Shown here piece after piece: positions 48,533 through 56,709 of a stretch of 64,000 nucleotides of DNA. Every line of letters starts with the position of its first letter. Position 1 is the stretch's first letter. Source of the stretch: JACOZM01 sp035289385 (lineage in GTDB: Archaea; Nanobdellota; Nanobdellia; Woesearchaeales; GW2011-AR9); assembly GCA_035289385.1 (NCBI GenBank), contig DATDXI010000066.1, positions 6,185 to 70,184 on the forward strand, in the 5' to 3' direction. The position numbers and the translations under genes were made by a program. A model generated the notes under the pieces. The model was not told where the DNA came from and ran no database searches. It worked only from the letters and a program-made list of their open reading frames with translations.

Positions 48533-50284
48533 ATGAAATATCATGACCTTAAACAGAAATACTTGGATTATTTTAAGAGAAAACAGCACGTCATCATCGA
48601 ATCAGCTCCTTTAATCCCGGAGAATGATCCTACCGTCTTATTCACTACGGCAGGGATGCATCCTCTCGTTCCGTATTTAGTGGGGGAGAAGCATCCTCTC
48701 GGCAAACGATTAGTTGATGTTCAGAAATGTATCAGGACTGGAGACATCGATGAAGTTGGTGATACGACTCACCATACGTTCTTTGAGATGCTGGGAAATT
48801 GGAGTTTGGGTGATTATTTTAAAAAAGAAGCTATCCCATACACATTTGAATTTTTAACAAAAGTTCTTAAGCTTCCTATCGATAAGTTAGGTGTTTCCTG
48901 CTTTAAAGGAGATACATCTGCTCCGAAAGATGAAGAAGCAGCCAAGACCTGGCTGTCATTAGGCATCCCAAAAGAAAGGATAGCCTATTTAGGGAAAGAA
49001 GATAATTGGTGGGGGCCAGCCGGTGAAACTGGACCTTGCGGTCCTTGCACGGAAATTTATTTCTGGACTTCAGATGTGCCAGCGCCAAAAGCATTTGACG
49101 TGAATGACAAGAGATGGGTGGAAATTGGCAATGATGTATTGATGGAATATGAAAAGCATAAGGATGGTACGTTTACCCCCTTGAAGCAGAAGAATATCGA
49201 TTTTGGTGGGGGAGTAGAAAGGACGTTAGCTGTCTTGAATGGCTTGGATGATAATTACCTTACTGAAGTCTTTTTGCCGATAATAAAAAGTATAGAAAAG
49301 ATGACAAAACGAAAATATGCTGATAACAAGCGGCTGATGAGGATCGTTGCTGACCATATCAGGGCAGCAGTCTTTATCTTAGGCGATGAAAAAGGTGTTG
49401 TTCCTTCCAATCTTGACCAAGGATATATTTTACGAAGATTTATCCGAAGATCAATCAGGAATCTGAAGACGTTAGGACTGTCCATTGAGAATATTGATCT
49501 CACTCCTTTAGCAGATGTGGTGATCAAGATTTATAAGGATGATTATCCTCTGTTGGTAGAGAAACAGCATTTTATCAAAGAAGAGCTGCATAAAGAGCAG
49601 GAAAAATTTAAGCTGACGTTAGAGAAAGGCTTGAAAGAATTTGCCAAGATGTCTGATAAAAATATCTCTGCCCCAGATGCTTTCTTATTATTCCAAAGTT
49701 ATGGCTTCCCTTTAGAGATGACCCAAGAATTAGCGCAAGAGAAAGGCCTTACTGTTGATGCTGTCGGTTTCCGTCGAGAGTTTGAGAAGCATCAGGAATT
49801 ATCCCGAGTAGGGGCGGAACAGAAATTTAAAGGCGGCTTGTCAGATGCGTCGGAAGAAACCAAGAGACTGCATACGGCAACTCATTTGTTGAATGAAGCG
49901 CTGCGAAAAGTCATCTCTCCTGATATTCGACAGAGGGGATCAAATATCACCCCGGAACGATTGAGGTTTGATTTTAATTTTGACAGGAAATTAACTCCTG
50001 AAGAAGTCAAGGCAGTGGAAGAGGAAGTGAATAGTGTTATTGCCAGAAAGCTGAATGTTATCCGAAAAGAAATGCTGTTAGAGGAAGCGGAAAAATTAGG
50101 CGCTCAGAAAGAGTTTGGGCATAAGTATCCTCCGAAAGTTTCCGTCTATTTTGTGGGTGATTATTCAAAAGAGTTCTGTGGTGGCCCGCACGTTTCCAAC
50201 ACTTCAGAATTGGGGCATTTCAAGATCGTTAAAGAAGAGTCATCTGCTGCCGGAATTAGAAGGATAAAGGCGGTGTTGGGGTAG
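48533..50284 (+). CDS. alaS: Alanyl-tRNA synthetase, short form without C-Ala domain
   Basis: 583 aa; the usual length is about 850-900 aa. The class II aminoacylation core has RTGDIDEVGDTTHHTFFEML, GNWSLGDYFKKEAI, GPAGETGPCGPCTEIYFW and the motif 3 part DFGGGVERTLAVL. The tRNA-recognition segment is IVADHIRAAVFILGDEKGVV. The editing domain has RLHTATHLLNEALRKV (HxxxH) and FCGGPHVSNTSELGHFKI. The gene ends right after the editing domain, so the C-terminal C-Ala domain is absent, as is the zinc N-terminal extension of many archaeal enzymes. TATA box ATATATATAAAAG (48499-48511). Confidence 0.95.
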   Translation: MKYHDLKQKYLDYFKRKQHVIIESAPLIPENDPTVLFTTAGMHPLVPYLVGEKHPLGKRLVDVQKCIRTGDIDEVGDTTHHTFFEMLGNWSLGDYFKKEAIPYTFEFLTKVLKLPIDKLGVSCFKGDTSAPKDEEAAKTWLSLGIPKERIAYLGKEDNWWGPAGETGPCGPCTEIYFWTSDVPAPKAFDVNDKRWVEIGNDVLMEYEKHKDGTFTPLKQKNIDFGGGVERTLAVLNGLDDNYLTEVFLPIIKSIEKMTKRKYADNKRLMRIVADHIRAAVFILGDEKGVVPSNLDQGYILRRFIRRSIRNLKTLGLSIENIDLTPLADVVIKIYKDDYPLLVEKQHFIKEELHKEQEKFKLTLEKGLKEFAKMSDKNISAPDAFLLFQSYGFPLEMTQELAQEKGLTVDAVGFRREFEKHQELSRVGAEQKFKGGLSDASEETKRLHTATHLLNEALRKVISPDIRQRGSNITPERLRFDFNFDRKLTPEEVKAVEEEVNSVIARKLNVIRKEMLLEEAEKLGAQKEFGHKYPPKVSVYFVGDYSKEFCGGPHVSNTSELGHFKIVKEESSAAGIRRIKAVLG

Positions 50285-50307
50285 AGAGAGTTTCTGAAAG
50301 TTTTTGA

Positions 50308-51222
50308 GTGAACCAGCAAAGGCTTAAAAAGGCTGAAATACTTCTTCTCTCTATGTTAAATGCAAGTCTTAAAAAAAGGTTGATAGCAGCTCAAGTGAGT
50401 GAAATTACGGAGCATTATATCTACAAGCGCTTATCGGAAAAGATCCATGACCCTCAGAATAAGAAAATTCTTCATGAAATTGCTGAAGATGAATTAAAAC
50501 ATTACAATCTCTGGAAGAAATATACTCAGCAAGAGCCCAAGCCAAACAGAAAGAAGATGTGGTGGTACTATCTTATGGCCAGGATCTTTGGCTTGACGTT
50601 TGGCGTAAAGCTGATGGAGAAAGGAGAGAGAAAAGCTCAGGTTCATTATAATCGATTGACGGGAATCCTTGCTGAAGCCAAGCTCGTCATCAAAGACGAA
50701 GAAAGGCATGAGCAGTCGCTGATCAATCTGTTAGAAGAAGAGAAATTGTCCTATATCGGCTCTGTCGTTTTGGGATTGAATGATGCTTTGGTTGAATTAA
50801 CCGGCGCTTTAGCTGGATTTACTCTGGCTTTGCAAAACACTCAACTGATTGCAGTAGTTGGATTGATCACAGGGTTTGCTGCTTCATTGTCGATGGCCGC
50901 TTCTGAGTATCTGTCGAAGAAAGCCGATGATGGAGGCAAACAACCGTTGACGTCATCGATCTATACAGGAATTGCTTACATCTTTACCGTCTTATTATTA
51001 GTCTTCCCTTATTTTGTCCTTAGCAATGTTTATTATGCACTGAGCTGGACGATAGGGAATGCGATAGTTATCATTTTCTTATTCACTTTTTATGTGTCTA
51101 TCGCCAGAGGATATTCATTTCGCAAAAAATTTTGGGAGATGATCATCATCAGCTTAGGAGTTGCTGCACTAAGCTTTGGTATAGGGTATCTTATCAGGAC
51201 ATTTTTAGGGGTTGATGTTTAG
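50308..51222 (+). CDS. Ferritin-like/VIT1 membrane protein (MbfA/Ccc1-like metal transporter)
   Basis: 304 aa starting at a GTG (50308). The N-terminal domain (residues 1-145) is ferritin-like with metal-binding ExxH pairs: AEDELKHYNLW and DEERHEQSLINLLE. The C-terminal domain is VIT1/Ccc1-like with about four to five helices: VVLGLNDALVELTGALAGF, VVGLITGFAASLSMAASEYL, TGIAYIFTVLLLVFPYFVLS and a last helix SFGIGYLIRTFLG. Family members export or store Fe or Mn. It begins 23 bases after alaS, so it is likely in the same transcript. Confidence 0.9.
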   Translation: MNQQRLKKAEILLLSMLNASLKKRLIAAQVSEITEHYIYKRLSEKIHDPQNKKILHEIAEDELKHYNLWKKYTQQEPKPNRKKMWWYYLMARIFGLTFGVKLMEKGERKAQVHYNRLTGILAEAKLVIKDEERHEQSLINLLEEEKLSYIGSVVLGLNDALVELTGALAGFTLALQNTQLIAVVGLITGFAASLSMAASEYLSKKADDGGKQPLTSSIYTGIAYIFTVLLLVFPYFVLSNVYYALSWTIGNAIVIIFLFTFYVSIARGYSFRKKFWEMIIISLGVAALSFGIGYLIRTFLGVDV

Positions 51223-51292
51223 ATAGATATGTTTTTTAATAGGGAAGAGGATAACTACTATATTATGATTATATCATGATTGGAACTATACC

Positions 51293-51730
51293 ATGACAGG
51301 AAAACGAACATTTATCGATCATACTGCTGATATCCTATTTGAAGCGCAAGGCAGCACCATCGAAGAATTATTTGAGCAATGCGGCTTAGCCGTAGAGGAA
51401 ACTCAGGTTGAGCTATCTACCGTCAAGCCGGCTATCAAGAAAGTCTTTCATCTGGAGAATGCAAAAGTAGATGCCTTATTGTTTGATTTTCTGGATGATC
51501 TGCTCTTTTACAAAGATGCGGAGCAATTACTTTTTTCCAAATTTGTATTGAAATTAGATAAGCCGCAAGGAAATTCTCCTAATTTTCGTTTAGAAGTGCA
51601 GGCTTACGGCCAGAAGATTGATGTGAAGAAGCATGGGCTGAAGGTTGATATCAAAGCCATCACCATGCATATGTTTGAAGTTAAGAAAACTGCTAAGGGA
51701 TGGAAAGCAAAAGTGTTGGTGGATATTTAA
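51293..51730 (+). CDS. Archease (activator of the RtcB RNA ligase)
   Basis: 145 aa. Archease signatures: FIDHTADILFEAQGSTIEEL at the start, ALLFDFLDDLLFYKDAEQLL, and the end KHGLKVDIKAITMHMFEVKK with KVLVDI. It helps RtcB ligate tRNA halves after intron removal. That fits the intron-bearing tRNA-Gly here; RtcB is not in the window. Confidence 0.93.
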   Translation: MTGKRTFIDHTADILFEAQGSTIEELFEQCGLAVEETQVELSTVKPAIKKVFHLENAKVDALLFDFLDDLLFYKDAEQLLFSKFVLKLDKPQGNSPNFRLEVQAYGQKIDVKKHGLKVDIKAITMHMFEVKKTAKGWKAKVLVDI

Positions 51731-51770
51731 TTGGGAATAGATTTTTATATTCTATAGTCCTTCTTTCCTT

Positions 51771-51926
51771 ATGGTCTATTACAGTTCGTCAATGCCGAAG
51801 TATCAGGGTTCTGCAGGGGGAAGTTCAACGTATGCGGGATCTTCCGCCTATGTCGTAAAATCTAATTCTGTCTGCTGCGGGTCATTCAGTAGAGGACAGA
51901 GATGTAGGGGTTGTCCGGGAGGATGA
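51771..51926 (+). CDS. Small Gly/Ser/Cys-rich protein, 51 aa
   Basis: MVYYSSSMPKYQGSAGGSST, YAGSSAYVVKSNSVCCGSFS, then RGQRCRGCPGG. Four cysteines at the end (CCGSF, RCRGC). The TATA box TTTTTATATTC (51741-51751) lies 25 bases before the ATG, which supports it as a real leaderless gene. Function unknown; the cysteines may bind a metal. Confidence 0.6.
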   Translation: MVYYSSSMPKYQGSAGGSSTYAGSSAYVVKSNSVCCGSFSRGQRCRGCPGG

Positions 51927-52015
51927 TTCTTATGTTAAAGAACTCGAGGATATAGTGTCACTCTCAAGTTGTAAAAAACAAAAGGTTTATAAATAGCAGT
52001 TCTTTATCATATCTT

Positions 52016-52987
52016 ATGACTATAGACCTGCGTTTTGACCCTGAGTATGGAAATCTGACTAGGGGTGTTAGTGAATTTCAGGAAGAGTTAGCAAGAAGGA
52101 ACCATATTGGTCCTAGCTTGGTTAGGCCTACTAATGGCGCAACTGGTGCATTAAGTGCCATATTTTCGGCAACAAGAATTCGGGATGCTCATCAGGGGAA
52201 AAAATCTGTTGCGCTCTTGGCTTCTCCAGAATATTTTGATGCATTTCGCATGCTGAAGATGTATGGATTTGATATTACAACTGCCGCAAATGGGATGATG
52301 AGATATCCTACATCCGAGATCATTGAACAGCTAGGTAGCAAGAAGCCAACTCTATTCTACGTTTCTGTACCCAATAATCCTACGGGGATTCTTCTTTCCG
52401 ATACGGAGTTAGATCAGATTATCAATGAAGCTCCAGTTGAAACACGGATGGTTTTGGATAGGACTTTAGTCCATCCAGAGCAATATTGCGAGACTTCTTC
52501 TTTAAGAGAAAAATTTGGAGACCGAGATATTATTATTGTTGACTCATTTTCAAAATCGTTGGGGGTTGTAAGTGATAGAGTGGGTTATTTTGTTGGCTTT
52601 CAGCCAGAAACAGTAGAAGCTGTCCATCCTTACGCTCATGCGCCGAGCAGTTTAGCTATGGCGAAGGTGAGAGGTTTGTTAGACGATGATGGTATTGAGC
52701 AAGAAGTTGAGACAGTAGTTAAGAAAGTTAGAGAATCAGATACTATTTTAAGACAATGGAATAAAGAGCAGCCAAAAGCAACGTATCATCCATCACTTTC
52801 TAATTTTGCAGTTATTGAATTATCTGGAATAAGTGGAGATGAATGCAGAGAAAGATTAGAAGAGCAAGGAATCCTTGTGCGTTCAGGTAGCCAGTTGTAT
52901 ATGTCTGCTGATGTTATTAGAATAGACATGGGACAACCAAAAGTATTGCCTGAAGTTCTTGAAAAATTAGATAAGATTCTTGCATAA
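52016..52987 (+). CDS. PLP-dependent aminotransferase, class I/II (fold type I)
   Basis: 323 aa. The family blocks are visible: RPTNGATGALSAIF near residue 38 (PLP phosphate contact), VSVPNNPTGILLSDTE near 117 (substrate/PLP asparagine), VLDRTLVHPEQY and the PLP lysine in DSFSKSLGVVSDRVGYFVGF near 181, with the arginine near the end (RIDMGQP). Shorter than most (usual about 370-400). It could act on histidinol phosphate or another amino acid; the substrate is unclear. The TATA box TTTATAAATAG (51986-51996) supports the start. Confidence 0.88.
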   Translation: MTIDLRFDPEYGNLTRGVSEFQEELARRNHIGPSLVRPTNGATGALSAIFSATRIRDAHQGKKSVALLASPEYFDAFRMLKMYGFDITTAANGMMRYPTSEIIEQLGSKKPTLFYVSVPNNPTGILLSDTELDQIINEAPVETRMVLDRTLVHPEQYCETSSLREKFGDRDIIIVDSFSKSLGVVSDRVGYFVGFQPETVEAVHPYAHAPSSLAMAKVRGLLDDDGIEQEVETVVKKVRESDTILRQWNKEQPKATYHPSLSNFAVIELSGISGDECRERLEEQGILVRSGSQLYMSADVIRIDMGQPKVLPEVLEKLDKILA

Positions 52988-53041
52988 ATTGTTGTTGTCT
53001 TGCTTTGGAGATGAGTTTTGCTGTTAAAACTAGATTTGTAT

Positions 53042-53509
53042 CTAATACAATGGTCCTTGTTCTGGAGAATATTTTTGATGTTGTGGATTTCCAGGATGAT
53101 AACCCCCAGATATATTTGGTGATACATAACTTCCACCGTTAGCTCTGGAATAAAGGCTGAGAGCATCCGTTGCAACGAAATAAGATACATTGTTTCTCCT
53201 TCCCGAACTGGTATAATCTCCCGTCAATAGTTCTAATGGGCTTCTGCCTGACGGACGGTAGAGATCTTTCTGCTTGTCTAAACCATGAGCTTCTCTTGCT
53301 GCCTGATAGCCCGTCATTGCCGACAGCTGATGGGCATGATCCATGTAAAGAGGATGCATCTGTTTTCTTTCTTCCGGCATCGTTGGGCGTTTTGTTGCAA
53401 ATTCTCTTCCTAATTGGAAAAAAATTGCTCTAGATGCATCAAATTCATGCTGTCCAAAAGAGCCTTCTGGGTGTTTAGCAATTCCTTGGTAGGGGTGTGT
53501 TTCGATCAT
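53042..53509 (-). CDS. Hypothetical protein
   Basis: 155 aa, soluble-looking: MIETHPYQGIAKHPEGSFGQ, HEFDASRAIFFQLGREFATK, MHPLYMDHAHQLSAMTGYQA, LSLYSRANGGSYVSPNISGG, end GYHPGNPQHQKYSPEQG. The C-terminus is Gly/Pro/Tyr-rich and probably flexible. No TATA box is obvious at the right spacing, so the start is uncertain. Not recognised. Confidence 0.55.
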   Translation of the reverse strand: MIETHPYQGIAKHPEGSFGQHEFDASRAIFFQLGREFATKRPTMPEERKQMHPLYMDHAHQLSAMTGYQAAREAHGLDKQKDLYRPSGRSPLELLTGDYTSSGRRNNVSYFVATDALSLYSRANGGSYVSPNISGGYHPGNPQHQKYSPEQGPLY

Positions 53510-53667
53510 GGTAAATCTGCGACAGTTTTGTCAGTTGTTGAGATAGATGTTTTGCCAGGCTTTAACTGTTTTGTGGCAAAGTGAGACAAAAATGTCATGA
53601 TTCTTAAAAACCACTTGTAAGTGACAAATAACAAAATATTTATAAACATACTGATTTTTCTTAGTAT

Positions 53668-54633
53668 ATGGTTCAAGAAGCGATTGCTCAGATAAGGGAA
53701 CGGTATCAAGGGACTCCATTAGTGGCAGTCATAGGCGGTGCTTCTCAACATTCGGCAAGAGAAGCCTATGAGCTTGGCAGAGCAACAAGAGAAGCGATGG
53801 CTCATATTGGTGGGGTATCATTTACGGTCGGCTTTCCTTCCTGGTGTGTTGATTTTTATCGTGGTGTAAAAGATTACGCTCGAGATACCCTCAATAGGGC
53901 ATTTGGTGAAGCTTTACGTGGAAAATTAACCCAGGGAGGAGATGGTAGGGATTTATTTTTCTTGCTCTTGCCTCAAGATTTTCAGGAGGCTCTTCGTGAA
54001 CGAGTGTCTATTTACCGAGGCTTACATCACTTGAATGGTAATACTTCGCTGAGCTATGAGATTGCTGGAGCGACGATGAAGGAGACGATGGCTGCTGTTA
54101 TTCCAGAAGTTGCTGATCTTGTCGTGCTTCATAATGGAAATGAAAGGTTAGCTGCCTACGCATCTCGTCTGGTCGCTGCTGGGAGAAGGGTATTTCCTAT
54201 CATTACCTCTGGTGGCTCGTCAGAATTACTGGCAAAGTATGCTAGAGATCAAGCAAATCCTCGGGAAGTGGCGGAGTTAGCAAGATCTGGCGTTATTCTT
54301 GATCCTGAACAGAAAGAGTTGGTTCATCCAGTCTACGATGCAGCCAGGCTTCGCTATGCTTTAGCGAATGCTTTGGGGCTAACACCTGCTGATGAACTTC
54401 TAGATTCAAGGTTACTTCCTCCGGAACTGCCTGGATCTTTGGAACAAGTTCCATCGAAGCTGGTGAAGGTAGATGAAGAGCAAGCTGCTACTACTTTGCC
54501 AAAGGAAGACGTTTCATTAAGAGATCTCATTGATAGAAGTATTGATGAAACGTTGTCTGATTCTGAATCTGCTGCTCTGGCAGAGGCAGTCATGCAGAGC
54601 ATTATGAGACATGGTAAACGCGATCTGAAATAG
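53668..54633 (+). CDS. Hypothetical protein with LOG/SLOG-like Rossmann start
   Basis: 321 aa. The start VQEAIAQIRERYQGTPLVAV and IGGASQHSAREAYELGRATR resembles the Rossmann-like GGxS...AYxLG pattern of LOG/SLOG (lysine decarboxylase-like) proteins; that is a suggestion, since the expected PGGxGT motif is absent. A later Rossmann-like unit is LVVLHNGNERLAAYASRLVA and GRRVFPIITSGGSSELL. The C-terminal third is charged and acidic. TATA box ATATTTATAAAC (53636-53647) fits the ATG. Confidence 0.65.
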   Translation: MVQEAIAQIRERYQGTPLVAVIGGASQHSAREAYELGRATREAMAHIGGVSFTVGFPSWCVDFYRGVKDYARDTLNRAFGEALRGKLTQGGDGRDLFFLLLPQDFQEALRERVSIYRGLHHLNGNTSLSYEIAGATMKETMAAVIPEVADLVVLHNGNERLAAYASRLVAAGRRVFPIITSGGSSELLAKYARDQANPREVAELARSGVILDPEQKELVHPVYDAARLRYALANALGLTPADELLDSRLLPPELPGSLEQVPSKLVKVDEEQAATTLPKEDVSLRDLIDRSIDETLSDSESAALAEAVMQSIMRHGKRDLK

Positions 54634-54651
54634 TTCTGATTGAAGAAAAAA

Positions 54652-54738
54652 AGTAGCGGAGGATGGATTCCCCCGCCAGTTACCCTAGGCGAGTCGTATG
54701 TCTGAGGGATATTCTGCCGAAATCCCTCTTATTGGAAA
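54652..54738 (-). repeat. Repeat ending in a copy of the initiator tRNA 3' end, copy A
   Basis: About 87 bp, roughly 94% identical to copy B at 54800-54887. On the minus strand it ends ATCCATCCTCCGCTACTTT, the same as the last T-stem/acceptor bases of the initiator tRNA plus its oligo-T. It contains a hairpin GAGGGAT (5' end) with ATCCCTC. A TATA-like CATTTATTAAAC lies about 40 bases upstream (54779-54790). No coding frame. Confidence 0.75.
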
Positions 54739-54799
54739 GGAAATGTCTGCTGTTATTTCCTTCAATAATTCTGGAGAGTTTAATAAATGAATAATAAAA

Positions 54800-54887
54800 A
54801 ATAGCGGAGGATGGATTCCCACGCCAGTTACACTAGGCAAGTCGTATGTCTGAGGGATATTCTGCTGAAATCCCTCTTATTAGAAAT
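54800..54887 (-). repeat. Repeat ending in a copy of the initiator tRNA 3' end, copy B
   Basis: About 88 bp. Same design as copy A: GAGGGAT / ATCCCTC hairpin, then GACATACGACTTGCCTAGTG and ATCCATCCTCCGCTATT with an oligo-T on the minus strand. A TATA-like CTTAAAAATA (54899-54908) lies just upstream. It sits between the tRNA (54966-55040) and copy A, spaced about 150 bases from each. Confidence 0.75.
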
Positions 54888-54965
54888 ACAGAAACTAAAT
54901 ATTTTTAAGAAGAATACCTAGATTTTCAGAAGTATACCATTTTCAGGATGAATAGATAAAAAAAG

Positions 54966-55040
54966 TAGCGGAGGATGGATTTGAACCATCGATCTCAGGG
55001 TTATGAGCCCTGCGGGTACTCCTAGCTTCCCTACTCCGCT
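54966..55040 (-). tRNA. Initiator tRNA-Met (anticodon CAT)
   Basis: 75 nt. Acceptor AGCGGAG/CTCCGCT with discriminator A and no encoded CCA. Anticodon stem CAGGG-CTCATAA-CCCTG, T-arm GATGG-TTCAAAT-CCATC. The A1-U72 end pair and the run of three G-C pairs in the anticodon stem mark it as the initiator rather than the elongator. TATA box at 55068-55077. Confidence 0.93.
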
Positions 55041-55067
55041 ATGGTAATACTAAGAAAGATTAGCCCG

Positions 55068-55077
55068 TATTTAAAAA
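55068..55077 (-). promoter_or_regulatory. TATA box of the initiator tRNA gene
   Basis: TTTTTAAATA on the minus strand, centre about 32 bases before the tRNA 5' end. Confidence 0.6.
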
Positions 55078-55252
55078 CATTTGGTTTTATTCCCGTCTGG
55101 GTTAATACCCAACAGCTCTGCTGCGGTTGGGAGTTTCATTCTAGGACAACCGGCCCAGCTCACTTTCTAAGTGATAGTCTCAAAATCACTCTCTTTTCGG
55201 ATTGTGCCGGACAACCACTATTTATTTAAAGTACAAATCACTTCTAAATAAA

Positions 55253-55546
55253 ATGTCAGAACTTCAAAGTAATTCTACTCGAGAAAATTCAAGATTTAGG
55301 AATATTCCCCTTGGAATTTTTGAGCTTGTTGGGGGTTCTAGTTCAGTATTTGTTGGTGCATATGTTGTAAATTTAGCGCGTAATGCTCCGATCCTAGAAA
55401 AATCATTTGAACCGGCACAATTGATTACTTATAGTATTGGCACTGCTGGTGTAATAGTTGCAGTAACTGGTCTTGTTGCAATTGTGAATGGAGTTAGAGA
55501 TATAGTGGGTGAATATATTACCTCACAAAAATATCAAACAGATTAA
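55253..55546 (+). CDS. Small membrane protein (two helices)
   Basis: 97 aa from the ATG at 55253, 25-30 bases after the TATA box TTTATTTAAA (55221-55230). A polar N-terminus (MSELQSNSTRENSRFRN) precedes two hydrophobic segments: FELVGGSSSVFVGAYVVNLA and YSIGTAGVIVAVTGLVAIVN, with a short C-terminal tail ending in EYITSQKYQTD. Function unknown. Confidence 0.68.
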   Translation: MSELQSNSTRENSRFRNIPLGIFELVGGSSSVFVGAYVVNLARNAPILEKSFEPAQLITYSIGTAGVIVAVTGLVAIVNGVRDIVGEYITSQKYQTD

Positions 55547-55690
55547 GAAAAATCAAATACCCTTTAAGTCATGCGTTGTAAATACTATTAAAAATTTTCT
55601 GCCCCGATTTCTCAATTACTATTGAGAGTTTCCTAAACTTTATTCTCCACCGCAAAAACCTTTATATACTTCTCTTCTTTCGTTGAATCC

Positions 55691-56605
55691 ATGAAAAAGG
55701 TGGTACTATCGAGGAGAACAGCTATTTTGCTCACCCTCGGAGCGGTGTTGTTCGTCTTGTTTTTCCTGCTGCCTATTTCCTTATCTCTGTTTTCCTCTAG
55801 CAGTTTTGGAAATGTTGCTTTGATCCCTATTGAAGGGGCTATCACTACAACAAGCGATACTTCATTTGGGCAAACATCCGTCTCGTCAGCAGATATCGTT
55901 CAATTCATTGAAGATGCGGAAGCTGACCAAACTATTGATGCAATTGTGTTAGAGATCAATTCTCCCGGCGGTACTCCTGTTGCTTCTGATGAGATAGCAC
56001 AAGCGGTCAAGAAAGCACAGAAGCCAGTCATCGCTGTCATAAAAGATATCGGCGCTTCAGGTGGCTATTGGGTAGCTTCTGCCACGGATTATATTTTTGC
56101 CAACCGCATGTCGATCACGGGAAGTATCGTTGTAATATCTTCCTATCTAGAATTCAGCGGCTTATTGGACAAGTATGATGTTCGTTATGAGCGCCTTGTT
56201 TCCGGTGAGAATAAAGATATCGGCAGTCCCTTCAACAAATTAAATGAACAGCAGAGAGAACTGATGCAGGGCAAGATTGATACTCTGCATGAGTTTTTTG
56301 TGGAGGAAGTCGCTCTGAATCGAGATATTCCATTAGAAGATGTTCGATCCATGGCTACAGGTGAAATATTTTTAGGATCGGAAGCATTGCAGCTTGGGCT
56401 GATCGATGAACTAGGAAATCTAGATGATGCCAAATCCTATCTTCAAGATACTTTTGGCTTAGCCTCTGTTGACTTCATCCCTTATGTCAAAGAAACTGGC
56501 TTTTTTGAATCATTGATGGGATTAGCGAGCAGCTTTTCCTTTACGATAGGTGAAGGCCTTGGTACTATACTAGTAAAAAGAGATCAAAATCTATTTATGA
56601 TATGA
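55691..56605 (+). CDS. sppA: Signal peptide peptidase SppA (family S49)
   Basis: 304 aa. One N-terminal membrane anchor (AILLTLGAVLFVLFFLLPIS) and an outer catalytic domain. INSPGGTPVASDEIAQAVKK, the serine nucleophile in DIGASGGYWVASATDYIFAN and the likely lysine in VSGENKDIGSPF form the Ser/Lys dyad. Degrades remnant signal peptides in the membrane. The TATA box CTTTATATAC (55661-55670) supports the ATG. The large subtilase gene begins about 100 bases downstream. Confidence 0.94.
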   Translation: MKKVVLSRRTAILLTLGAVLFVLFFLLPISLSLFSSSSFGNVALIPIEGAITTTSDTSFGQTSVSSADIVQFIEDAEADQTIDAIVLEINSPGGTPVASDEIAQAVKKAQKPVIAVIKDIGASGGYWVASATDYIFANRMSITGSIVVISSYLEFSGLLDKYDVRYERLVSGENKDIGSPFNKLNEQQRELMQGKIDTLHEFFVEEVALNRDIPLEDVRSMATGEIFLGSEALQLGLIDELGNLDDAKSYLQDTFGLASVDFIPYVKETGFFESLMGLASSFSFTIGEGLGTILVKRDQNLFMI

Positions 56606-56709
56606 CTCATGATACACCAATTACCATCCCCAAAAAAGTGAAATAAAGTAATGAAATAATAAATCCAAATAATGAATCAAGATAATTCAATGAGGTTCCA
56701 ATCACTACC

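Noticed and set aside
54652..54887. Integrated element bounded by tRNA att sites
   Set aside because: The stretches between the repeats are only about 60-80 bases and contain no genes or integrase. The repeats are reported as such, without claiming an island.
55041..55229. 62-aa frame between the initiator tRNA and the small membrane gene
   Set aside because: Its start overlaps the tRNA promoter, it ends in the next gene's TATA region and its composition is not protein-like; a structured RNA is equally possible.
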